This document shows, in pieces, positions 18,814 to 24,965 of a stretch of 64,000 bases of DNA (the first letter of the stretch is position 1; every line of letters begins with the position of its first letter). A program made the position numbers and the translations under genes. The notes beneath the pieces are model-generated. The model worked only from the letters and a program-made list of their open reading frames with translations. It ran no database searches and was not told the DNA's origin. Source of the stretch: Xylanibacter ruminicola. Lineage in GTDB: Bacteria; Bacteroidota; Bacteroidia; Bacteroidales; Bacteroidaceae. Location of the stretch: positions 62,001 to 126,000 of the forward strand of contig NZ_FRBD01000012.1 in NCBI RefSeq assembly GCF_900142525.1, given 5' to 3'.

Positions 18814-19032
18814 TTAGGCAGCAAGAGCCTTAGGCTCCTGCTGTTTGGTTAGATTGAAATGTCTGATCACTCGTTCTACCTGAAAGAATAATTCCAGGTC
18901 GTCAGTGTCGAAGATGGTGATGGCATAGATACCATTGGTGCATGTAGTTACACAAAAGGATTTTTGTCTTTTGAGGAAATTTTTGATTTTTGTAACCAAC
19001 TTGTCGTTTGATGTCTTAATTGTTGATGTCAT
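18814..19032 (-). CDS. 72-residue protein with ALAA tail (copy 1)
   Basis: Small basic protein of no recognised family. It begins MTSTIKTSNDKLVTKIKNFL, has a core NGIYAITIFDTDDLELFF and ends HFNLTKQQEPKALAA. The gene at 20514-20732 encodes a clear paralogue of the same length and the same ending. The terminal ALAA resembles the end of the tmRNA (ssrA) tag, which ClpXP recognises, so fast turnover is a reasonable guess. It opens an operon with the AAA+ ATPase, headed by the promoter-like block at 19101-19129. Confidence 0.75.
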   Translation of the reverse strand: MTSTIKTSNDKLVTKIKNFLKRQKSFCVTTCTNGIYAITIFDTDDLELFFQVERVIRHFNLTKQQEPKALAA

Positions 19033-19100
19033 AATTTTGATATTTAAGTTTGTAAATAATTTTTATTTTGGATTAAACCTATTTTACCCATTACACCACC

Positions 19101-19129
19101 AATATAGACGACATAAAGAAAAAATTCAA
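19101..19129 (-). promoter_or_regulatory. mini-sigma-type promoter block, copy A
   Basis: Minus strand: TTG (19127-19129), 20 bases beginning AATTTTTTC, then TATATT (19101-19106). The TTTG that normally ends a Bacteroidetes -7 element is missing. The -33 side overlaps one arm of an inverted repeat, AATTCAAAAAAG / CTTTTTTGAATT (19123-19154). Four relatives exist in the window. Confidence 0.6.
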
Positions 19130-19163
19130 AAAAGCGGCGAAACTTTTTTGAATTTAATCAGAA

Positions 19164-20006
19164 CTAACTAAGTTTGGTTTCCTTCACCTCTACGTCGAGA
19201 TTAGGAAATGCCTGGCGAAGTGCATATAGCAAGGGCTCCACTCTGTTGGCCTCAGCATGCAGCACAATACATTCTGGATCGTCTGTGTTCATCGTCAGCA
19301 GATTTCCATCATAGTAGTGCGAACCCACAAGCGTCTTCATCAGTATGTTCATCGAGATATAAAGGCCAAGTTCGTTTTCTGGCTCACCATATTTCTGGGC
19401 TAGCTCATCTACGAGTGTCTTAACTGCAACTAGTTCTTCAGCGGAACCTCTCACGAAATAGTCGGCTTCATGAGGATCCTCTATTTCTGTTTTATATCTA
19501 TACCTCTTGCCAGCTGATTTGTAATATTCGCTGGCTTTCAGTGGATTTCTGAAGATACCGTTTTTCTCGTCACCTTTATCATACATCTGGCCAAGCTTCA
19601 AGGCAGCACTCTTACTACCATTATTACAGAGTTCTTGAAGAATCGCAGGGTCATGAATAGTGATGACATCGGTATCAGGACTCCCAATGGCAATAAGAAT
19701 CTCTCTGCGAATCCACCACACAGCATAAGCAATAAACTTAAAACCACGACTTGCGTCAAATTTCAAAGCAGCTTTCTCCAGGCCTGCGCGACCAGCCTTT
19801 ATCAACTCTTCAATCGAAAGGCCTCTGTTTTGATATTGTATGGCGACACTCAACACAAAACGCTCATTGCATTTTACCAGTTTCTTCATCTCGTCGCAGT
19901 CTACACCCTTCTGCTGTATGGCCTTTGCCAACTCAATTTCTTCTTCGACACTTAGAAGTGGAGCCTTACCAATCTCAATTAAATACTTTTCTAATTTATT
20001 TCCCAT
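19164..20006 (-). CDS. primary-sigma-like region 1.2-2 protein with Sel1-like repeat
   Basis: 280 residues from the ATG at 20006. Residues 1-107 follow the Bacteroidetes primary sigma factor closely: region 1.2 KLEKYLIEIGKAPLLSVEEE, region 2 RFVLSVAIQYQNRGLSIEEL and GFKFIAYAVWWIRREILIAI. Regions 3 and 4, needed for -33 recognition, are absent. Residues about 128-165 instead hold one Sel1-like helical repeat (AALKLGQMYDKG, KASEYYKSAG), followed by an unrecognised C-terminal domain of about 110 residues. It may bind core RNA polymerase without being a full sigma factor. Neighbours are two shorter mini-sigmas. Confidence 0.8.
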   Translation of the reverse strand: MGNKLEKYLIEIGKAPLLSVEEEIELAKAIQQKGVDCDEMKKLVKCNERFVLSVAIQYQNRGLSIEELIKAGRAGLEKAALKFDASRGFKFIAYAVWWIRREILIAIGSPDTDVITIHDPAILQELCNNGSKSAALKLGQMYDKGDEKNGIFRNPLKASEYYKSAGKRYRYKTEIEDPHEADYFVRGSAEELVAVKTLVDELAQKYGEPENELGLYISMNILMKTLVGSHYYDGNLLTMNTDDPECIVLHAEANRVEPLLYALRQAFPNLDVEVKETKLS

Positions 20007-20034
20007 AATCAATCATTTTTGGTTTGTTATGACT

Positions 20035-20065
20035 TAATAATAGACACATAAAAGAAAAAATTCAA
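20035..20065 (-). promoter_or_regulatory. mini-sigma-type promoter block, copy B
   Basis: Minus strand: TTG (20063-20065), 20 bases beginning AATTTTTTC, then TATTATTA (20035-20042). The -33 side overlaps the inverted repeat ATTCAAAAAAG / CTTTTTTGAAT (20060-20070, 20078-20088), as in copy A. Confidence 0.6.
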
Positions 20066-20102
20066 AAAAGCACGAAACTTTTTTGAATCTATCCTTTATT
20101 TT

Positions 20103-20199
20103 GCAATAAAACGGCATCCCAAGACCTTTCTTCTACAGGATTAGAAGGATGCCAGCCAGCCTCCGGCGATGACGCTTTCCACGACTGGTTCTTGTTTTT
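20103..20199 (-). terminator. duplicated 3' element with terminator, copy 1
   Basis: Directly after the 99-residue mini-sigma gene. Its distal part is a hairpin (GGCATCC / GGATGCC, 20113-20153) followed on the minus strand by GTTTTATT, an intrinsic terminator. The whole stretch 20113-20199 is about 93% identical to 20861-20948, which follows the other small mini-sigma gene. Confidence 0.8.
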
Positions 20200-20201
20200 C
20201 G

Positions 20202-20501
20202 TTATTTCTTTTCTTTGATGGCCTGGATCATGGCTTGGTGAATCTCCCATGCTCCATAGACATAGAAATTAGTGTCCGAATTAACATCATACTTCATGAC
20301 TGCACGTCGCAGACCTTCCATTCCTGCATCAATTAAATCACCGAAGGCAAGCCCCTTATTCATGTGCTGTCTCGCTGAGCTGACTGTAAAGCCAGACATT
20401 GCCAGCTTCAGCTTTTTCATTTCGTCGCAATTAGTACCCTTTTCCTGTATGGCCTTTAATAGTTTGCGTCCCTCGTCAGTTGTTAAAATATCCTCTTTCA
20501 T
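20202..20501 (-). CDS. 99-residue mini-sigma (region 2-like)
   Basis: Shortest of the four sigma-like proteins. It lacks the region 1.2 start (KLEEYLEEIG) but keeps TTDEGRKLLKAIQEKGTNCDEMKKL, then a drifted region 2: GLAFGDLIDAGMEGLRRAVMKYD and WEIHQAMIQAIKEKK, where the others have WWIRQAMIQAI. It ends where region 2.4 ends. The change WWIR to WEIH removes residues used in promoter melting, so a role as sigma factor is doubtful; a decoy or regulator is possible. Second gene after the 72-residue gene (gap 12 bases). Confidence 0.78.
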   Translation of the reverse strand: MKEDILTTDEGRKLLKAIQEKGTNCDEMKKLKLAMSGFTVSSARQHMNKGLAFGDLIDAGMEGLRRAVMKYDVNSDTNFYVYGAWEIHQAMIQAIKEKK

Positions 20502-20513
20502 ATTGTCGCTGTT

Positions 20514-20732
20514 TTAAGCAGCCAGAGCCAGAGGCTCCAGCTGGGAGGTTAGGTGAAAGTGTCTTGTCATTTTTTGAATGAGATAGTGTGTTGTCACCTC
20601 ATCGAGATTGAAGATGATAAGGGTGTAAACCCCATTGTTAAATGAGGAAGTTAGGCAAAGTTTTTTGTTGTTGAGGTACTTTTTGATCTTGTCGAAGTAA
20701 TTTTTTGAATTAGTGCTAATTGTTGTAGCCAT
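20514..20732 (-). CDS. 72-residue protein with ALAA tail (copy 2)
   Basis: Paralogue of the protein at 18814-19032: core NGVYTLIIFNLDEVTTHYL, then RHFHLTSQLEPLALAA at the C terminus. Function unknown. It heads an operon with a 99-residue mini-sigma, where copy 1 heads an operon with the AAA+ ATPase. Both copies have the same type of promoter block upstream (here 20796-20824). A third, broken relative is encoded at 32084-32173. Confidence 0.78.
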   Translation of the reverse strand: MATTISTNSKNYFDKIKKYLNNKKLCLTSSFNNGVYTLIIFNLDEVTTHYLIQKMTRHFHLTSQLEPLALAA

Positions 20733-20795
20733 AACTTTGAATTTTTAAATATGAATTAAACATAATTTGGGCTATTATTCCCATTGTTGTGACCT

Positions 20796-20824
20796 TAATA
20801 TAGTCACATTTCTCAAAAATTCAA
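20796..20824 (-). promoter_or_regulatory. mini-sigma-type promoter block, copy C
   Basis: Minus strand: TTG (20822-20824), 19 bases ending GAGAAATGTGAC, then TATATTA (20796-20802). A GTGAC...GTCAC inverted repeat overlaps the -7 side. Confidence 0.65.
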
Positions 20825-20851
20825 TTTTAAGGCTAGTTTTTCATAGTATAA

Positions 20852-20948
20852 TAAAAAAATGGCATCCCAAGACCTTTCTACTACAGGTTTAGAAGGATGC
20901 CTGCCAGCCTCCGGCGATGACGCTTTCCACGACTGGTTCTTGTTTTTT
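20852..20948 (-). terminator. duplicated 3' element with terminator, copy 2
   Basis: Directly after the 112-residue mini-sigma gene. Hairpin GGCATCC / GGATGCC (20861-20901) followed on the minus strand by ATTTTTTTATTAT. Near-identical to 20113-20199. Confidence 0.85.
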
Positions 20949-20950
20949 AG

Positions 20951-21289
20951 TTATTTTTTTTCTGCGATGGCTTGGATCATGGCTTGGCGGATCCACCATA
21001 CGGCGTAGGCTATGAATTTATAGTCTGATTTGAGATTAAACTTCATGGCTGCACGTCGCAGGCCTTCTATACCAGCCTCTATCAATTCCATGTCGGTTAC
21101 TCCTTGATCTTTGTATTGCTTCGCAATACTAGCAACAAAGCGACCATCGGCCTTTTCCAGTCGTTTCATCTCGTCGCAATCCGCGCCTTTTGCTTGTACT
21201 GCTTTTACCAGTTTAAGTTCTTCGTCGATCGATAGAACCTCTGCTTTGCCAATCTCTTCCAGATACTCTTCAAGTTTCTTATCTTTCAT
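20951..21289 (-). CDS. 112-residue mini-sigma (regions 1.2 and 2)
   Basis: Cleanest of the sigma-like proteins. Residues 5-30 match region 1.2 (KLEEYLEEIGKAEVLSIDEE), residues 48-112 match regions 2.1-2.4 (RFVASIAKQYKDQGVTDMEL, KFIAYAVWWIRQAMIQAIAE), and the protein then stops. The -7-binding and melting residues are largely kept (YAVWWIRQ). Compared with the primary sigma factor, a short segment KGADCDEMKRLEKADG is altered and shared by all family members here. It should be able to dock on the core clamp but cannot contact the -33 box. Confidence 0.82.
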   Translation of the reverse strand: MKDKKLEEYLEEIGKAEVLSIDEELKLVKAVQAKGADCDEMKRLEKADGRFVASIAKQYKDQGVTDMELIEAGIEGLRRAAMKFNLKSDYKFIAYAVWWIRQAMIQAIAEKK

Positions 21290-21353
21290 ACTGTTATTGA
21301 AATTAAATTAGAATTGAACATAATTTGGGCTATCATTCCCATCGTTGTGACCT

Positions 21354-21382
21354 TAATATAGTTACAATTCTCATAAATTCAA
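21354..21382 (-). promoter_or_regulatory. mini-sigma-type promoter block, copy D
   Basis: Minus strand: TTG (21380-21382), 19 bases ending GAGAATTGTAAC, then TATATTA (21354-21360). The 70 bases around copies C and D are nearly the same, so gene and promoter were duplicated together. Confidence 0.65.
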
Positions 21383-21383
21383 T

Positions 21384-23000
21384 TTATTCTGCCACTTCTT
21401 TCAATTTCTGCCAGACTTTCACCATAGCCCAGGTGTCGAGCTCGCAGTAGCGGAGGAGGGCTTCGCGACAGGCGGCGGCTTCGGCAGCAGGCATATCCTT
21501 GATGCGTGGGAAGATGGTCATGGCATGACCTCCATTCTGACAACGCTCATCGAGGTTGTGATAATCAAGCTCGGGGTCATTGGGGAAGAGGGCAGGTAGT
21601 ACGCTCTTGATACTGAACGAACCGCCCATGGCAGGCACGTAATAGTCACCAGCACGGAATGGATCGATGAGATCTACGATGTGGTCGGCAATGTTCAGCA
21701 GGTGCTCGCGCAAGTCGGGATACAACTCTGCCAACTCGCGTATGCGCCCGCACTCGAACATCTTATTATATGCCAGCGTGCAGACATTCATTGGAATATC
21801 ACGGCACAGCTGTTCGGCCAGCGGACGGCGTGGGTCGCTGCCATCGCTAGGAGCCAGGAACTCTTTGTGCTGATAAGGTGCCGTTTCACTCTCCTTGACC
21901 TTTGGTCGAGTCTGCTCACGCTCGGAAGAGTCCAAGCAAGTTTGGCTCTTCTCTCGCTCACTCGCAGCCTTGATATGAAGCGAGTACTGGAAGGTTATCT
22001 GTGCATACACCTTTGCTCCGTCGTACTGCGGAATGGCATCCTGCATGGTCTCGAAATCGAGGAAGTAAAGCGGATAAGAGAGTTTATCGAGGAAGCTGCG
22101 GATACCTGCTGGATTGATGTGTTCACGCCCCGTTAGTGCAGCCTCAATCTGCATATTCTGAATAGTGCCAATCGACTGGCCTCTTAAGTCCTCGAACGTG
22201 ATTTGCCCTGCTTGGTAGCAAGCCAGTTTCTTGGCAAACGTGAAGCCGCCTCTACCTTTACCGCCATACACATCGAATACCGAGGGTGTGGGCACGCCAT
22301 GCTTGCGCTTGCAATAGTCAAAGAAGGCACAGCGGTAGGGCTTCATGCAATGCTCTGAGAGGTCGATATCGGGCTCTGCCTCGTTGTTGATGACCTTCAT
22401 GGCCTGACTCACACGGGCGGGAACCTTCAACAGCTCGTTTTCTACCATCTCGTGCAGATCGTTAATAACAAAGAGCTGCTGGATATCAAGTTCGCCCTCG
22501 CGCACATAGTCGCTGTTTAGACATACCAGATAGGTTCCTGTAACGTTGATGCCACACTGCGTCATCAACCACTTCTGATAGGCAATGTCGGGCGCATATT
22601 TCTCTAACTTGGCCTCGTGACCTTCGAACTCCGGGAAACTTGAGCTCTTCACTTCGTAGATGGCCCAACCGCCTTTCTCCTTGTGCAGGATATCGACGGC
22701 ACAATAGCCGCCATCGCCTATAAACGAGGCCTCGCAGATGTTCTCTACTCCCTCGTCCATGTACTGGCGGGTGAGCTCTGTCATCTTGTTAAGATCCAGA
22801 CTGCCGTCTTCCTTGTGGGTGGTCACCTCTTTGAAGTCGCCAAACAGCTGCATGGCCAGATCGCCCACCTCGTTACCTTTCTCGAAACGAGCCTGTAGCG
22901 CTTCGTCAACTTCCGCCTCTTCAGGTTTGTAGATTCTCAGCCAGAGAGCTTTAGGGCACTGGCTGAACAGCGTATAACGCGATTTTGATAATCCTTTCAT
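21384..23000 (-). CDS. DUF2779 protein with PD-(D/E)XK nuclease-like N terminus
   Basis: 538 residues from the ATG at 23000. N-terminal KGLSKSRYTLFSQCPKALWL plus a later WAIYEVKSSS is the RecB/Cas4-like nuclease pattern, with Cys near residue 15 and a possible cysteine set (CAFFDYC, C-terminal C). The C-terminal half is DUF2779 (YPLYFLDFETM, CTLAYNKMFECGRI), an RNase-H-like exonuclease-type fold (DFE). Role unknown; DNA processing is likely. Residues about 339-371 (SEREKSQTCLDSSEREQTR) are an in-frame low-complexity insertion derived from a repeat. Confidence 0.85.
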   Translation of the reverse strand: MKGLSKSRYTLFSQCPKALWLRIYKPEEAEVDEALQARFEKGNEVGDLAMQLFGDFKEVTTHKEDGSLDLNKMTELTRQYMDEGVENICEASFIGDGGYCAVDILHKEKGGWAIYEVKSSSFPEFEGHEAKLEKYAPDIAYQKWLMTQCGINVTGTYLVCLNSDYVREGELDIQQLFVINDLHEMVENELLKVPARVSQAMKVINNEAEPDIDLSEHCMKPYRCAFFDYCKRKHGVPTPSVFDVYGGKGRGGFTFAKKLACYQAGQITFEDLRGQSIGTIQNMQIEAALTGREHINPAGIRSFLDKLSYPLYFLDFETMQDAIPQYDGAKVYAQITFQYSLHIKAASEREKSQTCLDSSEREQTRPKVKESETAPYQHKEFLAPSDGSDPRRPLAEQLCRDIPMNVCTLAYNKMFECGRIRELAELYPDLREHLLNIADHIVDLIDPFRAGDYYVPAMGGSFSIKSVLPALFPNDPELDYHNLDERCQNGGHAMTIFPRIKDMPAAEAAACREALLRYCELDTWAMVKVWQKLKEVAE

Positions 23001-23054
23001 ATGGTTATTACGATGATTAATCAAAATATTTAAATAGGTTTCATTATTGCGCCA

Positions 23055-23086
23055 CAAAAATAGTCATTATTCTCAAATTATTCAAA
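23055..23086 (-). promoter_or_regulatory. promoter of the DUF2779 gene
   Basis: Minus strand TTTG (23083-23086), 20 bases, TATTTTTG (23055-23062): full Bacteroidetes-type match. Confidence 0.75.
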
Positions 23087-23132
23087 TAATCGCAGCAAAA
23101 AATGGCAAAAAAACCAAAAAGGACTAGTTGGG

Positions 23133-23164
23133 AAAAAATCCCCCAACCCGTTGCGGGCTGAGGG
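23133..23164 (-). terminator. terminator after the smalltalk gene
   Basis: Minus strand: 11-bp stem CCCTCAGCCCG / CGGGTTGGGGG with a CAA loop, followed by ATTTTTT. The same terminator appears at 31466 on the plus strand. Confidence 0.85.
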
Positions 23165-23171
23165 ATTGGAC

Positions 23172-23273
23172 TTAGGCTCCCATGCAGCTGGTGGCGCCTA
23201 GTGCCGTCAGTATCGCCGATGCGATCGAGGCGATGAGCTGAACGATAAACTTTACGGTTTCCTTCTTGGTCAT
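23172..23273 (-). CDS. smalltalk-type small protein
   Basis: 33 residues: MTKKETVKFIVQLIASIA, then a hydrophobic stretch ending LGATSCMGA. This matches the tiny Bacteroidales proteins annotated as smalltalk, found next to HU-like genes; it has one hydrophobic helix and a lipobox-like TSC. Function unknown. It lies downstream of the HU-like gene on the same strand, separated from it by a cluster of palindromic repeats, and is followed by a strong terminator. Confidence 0.75.
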   Translation of the reverse strand: MTKKETVKFIVQLIASIASAILTALGATSCMGA

Positions 23274-23302
23274 GGTTTTAATGTTTTAATGTTAGTAATA
23301 AT

Positions 23303-23507
23303 TTCCCCTCCTGAGTTCTTAGGGGGAAGAATTGGGGTGGAGGTTCCCCTCCTCTCGAGAGGAGGGGCTAGGGGTGGAGTGATAAAGCACTGTCCCATCC
23401 TCTTTTAATAAGGTATAAGAGTTATTCTCCTCCACCCCTTACCCCTCCTCCCAGGAGGAGGGGAGTACATTGGGGCTCCTTAATCCCCGGGGCTAGGGGT
23501 GGTCTGA
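23303..23507. repeat. cluster of four family A palindromic repeats
   Basis: Copies at about 23303-23343, 23344-23379, 23427-23465 (inverted) and 23470-23507. Each has a C-rich arm, a G-rich arm and the AGGGGTGG tail. They fill the gap between the smalltalk and HU-like genes; nothing else is seen there. Confidence 0.8.
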
Positions 23508-24005
23508 TCAATCCCCAGGGTTAGGAGTCAGTCCGCCGGTTGGGCCGTCGTCCTCGGGATCCTCTACGTCGCCGCTGTCGGTGCTGGTAACTCGCTTCAC
23601 CTCCTTGCCGTCGCGGTCGTAGCAGGCAATCTGGATGGCGGTGCTGGCCAGCTCGTCCTTCAGGTCGACCGATGGGGTGAAGATGATGCGGCGGCTGGTG
23701 ATGAGACCCGTCTTCACGTCCTCCACCTTCTCGACCGACTTGGCGCGCAATCCGAATCGCATGGTGCCCAGACCTGGCAGCGCTACGCTGTGACCCTCAG
23801 TGGCCCACGCCTTGATTACCTCGCCGGCTGCATCCCAGCAGGCCTGCATCACGCCCTTGCTCACGCCGCTGCGCAGAGCGGCCTCACGGATCACCTTGTC
23901 CTGGGTCAGGGCGGTGTACAACTCTGGCATCATGATGTAGCGGTAGGTGCCAGCATAGGTGCCAATCTTCTGCAATTTCTCTTGTGCTTTAACTTTCAGT
24001 GCCAT
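23508..24005 (-). CDS. HU-like DNA-binding protein (HU-HIG type)
   Basis: 165 residues. N-terminal KVKAQEKLQKIGTYAGTYRYIM precedes an HU/IHF-type fold: VIREAALRSGVSKGVMQACWDAAGEV is the helical part and ALPGLGTMRFGLRAKSV the start of the DNA-binding arm. The C-terminal 20 residues (DPEDDGPTGG) are acidic and disordered. These proteins are widespread in Bacteroidales mobile and accessory loci, usually with a smalltalk gene as here. Likely role: bending or compacting DNA of the element. The divergent genes start about 500 bases away. Confidence 0.88.
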   Translation of the reverse strand: MALKVKAQEKLQKIGTYAGTYRYIMMPELYTALTQDKVIREAALRSGVSKGVMQACWDAAGEVIKAWATEGHSVALPGLGTMRFGLRAKSVEKVEDVKTGLITSRRIIFTPSVDLKDELASTAIQIACYDRDGKEVKRVTSTDSGDVEDPEDDGPTGGLTPNPGD

Positions 24006-24104
24006 AACTTTTTAAATTGATAATTGATAGTTGATAATTGATATTTTTTTGCGGCCACACGTGAAAATTTTTACGCGTGCACGTGCGAACCATTTTTGAC
24101 GATG

Positions 24105-24112
24105 CAAAGGTA
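24105..24112 (-). promoter_or_regulatory. -7 element of the HU-like gene
   Basis: Minus strand TACCTTTG, about 100 bases before the start codon. The leader contains imperfect palindromes (CACACGTGAAAA / TTTTTACGCGTG). Confidence 0.55.
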
Positions 24113-24189
24113 AGAAATTCTGATTGCGGTTTTCGAATCTCTAGGCAATTGTTTTATAAAATTGTGAGGATTATGCGGTCATGAATGTT

Positions 24190-24322
24190 ATGTGTCACGA
24201 ATGTCATTAAGCCTTTCGTGCTCAAATTATAGCTAATTAGTATATAATATATATATTATATACTAATTAGAAGTAAATTGAAACATTCAACATCCAAATC
24301 GTTAATGACACTCATGACACAT
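24190..24322. repeat. nested palindrome, possible operator or origin
   Basis: Centre: a perfect 38-base palindrome at 24233-24270, starting CTAATTAGTATATAATAT and entirely A+T except its ends. Around it lie 21-base inverted arms, 24190-24210 (ATGTGTCACGAATGTCATTAA without its last base) and 24302-24322, matching at 19 of 21 positions and nearly concentric. Short TGACACT/TGACACA units continue to 24335. The interval between the HU-like gene and 24514 holds no gene. Confidence 0.75.
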
Positions 24323-24427
24323 GACACTCGTGACCTGCTCGAAATATAATTTGTAATACATTCGGAAAACTTATAATCATCTCTCAAATTTCATGCATAA
24401 ATGTGTTGGAGTTTGGGAGATAATTTG

Positions 24428-24435
24428 TACCTTTG
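24428..24435 (+). promoter_or_regulatory. -7 element of the 24.5-26.5 kb operon
   Basis: TACCTTTG, 78 bases before the ATG at 24514; no exact -33 box at standard spacing. Confidence 0.5.
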
Positions 24436-24513
24436 CACTAATAATCGCGATTTGTTGACCATTGACACTTGAATAAAATAGGATAATAATATTAATCAAT
24501 AATAATAAACGAC

Positions 24514-24951
24514 ATGGATAAAAGTTTAATGATTTTAGAGTACAAGGAGTCAATTGGACAATGGCACTACAATATGGTGTATGATCACAAACCCAAGAAC
24601 CAACCCGATGCATATGGGTGGGCCTCGATAGCTTACACTGAAGAGCGTAAGGCAAGGGTGTTTACTTACATGATGGATTGCAAGATGCATCAACGTGAAC
24701 GCGAGGGGCTTGAACCATATACAACCGAATACGTCAAGAAGGCGTGGAAGTTATTCTGCTACGCCTATAACAGCATCGTCAAATACATTGATATCACAAA
24801 TGATTACAAGAAATACGTCTCGGATAGATTTGATGATACCAAGGCCCTTGCACGTTTGGGGCATGCTGCTTTTTCGGATGTAAAGGAGGACTATGAATTG
24901 GAGTCTGCAGAGGATTATAATCCATTGGATTTCACTGATGCTAACTTCTAA
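24514..24951 (+). CDS. uncharacterised 145-residue protein
   Basis: No family recognised. It is soluble, rich in Tyr, Lys and Asp, begins MDKSLMILEYKESIGQWHYN and has a likely helical middle (KKAWKLFCYAYNSIVKYI). The next gene starts 14 bases downstream, so the two are probably co-transcribed. Lower G+C than the core genes and its place in the cassette suggest horizontal acquisition. Confidence 0.65.
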   Translation: MDKSLMILEYKESIGQWHYNMVYDHKPKNQPDAYGWASIAYTEERKARVFTYMMDCKMHQREREGLEPYTTEYVKKAWKLFCYAYNSIVKYIDITNDYKKYVSDRFDDTKALARLGHAAFSDVKEDYELESAEDYNPLDFTDANF

Positions 24952-24965
24952 AATGTGACAAACCA

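Larger units (their letters stand above)
23050..23164. repeat. left inverted repeat of the 8.3 kb cassette
   Basis: Read on the minus strand it starts with CTCAGCCCGCAACGGG, has TAGTCC shortly after, and ends GAGAATAATGACTATTTTTG then TGGCG. The right end (31466-31587, plus strand) shows the same order and matching blocks. Overall an imperfect inverted repeat of about 115-120 bases. Confidence 0.6.

Noticed and set aside
20113..20199. Possible frameshifted extension of the mini-sigma (KQEPVVESVIAGGW...ASF)
   Set aside because: The segment is open in both copies, but it is in the +1 frame relative to one gene and -1 relative to the other, so a conserved programmed frameshift is unlikely; a duplicated 3' element explains it better.
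21384..23000. Cas4 from a CRISPR locus
   Set aside because: The nuclease-like N terminus recalls Cas4, but the DUF2779 C-terminal domain and lack of cas neighbours argue against it.
23303..23507. CRISPR array
   Set aside because: The repeats are palindromic, differ in spacing and orientation, occur scattered across the window, and no cas genes are present.
24302..24335. TGACACT/TGACACA units as plasmid iterons
   Set aside because: Only three short, imperfect units are present, and no Rep protein was recognised.
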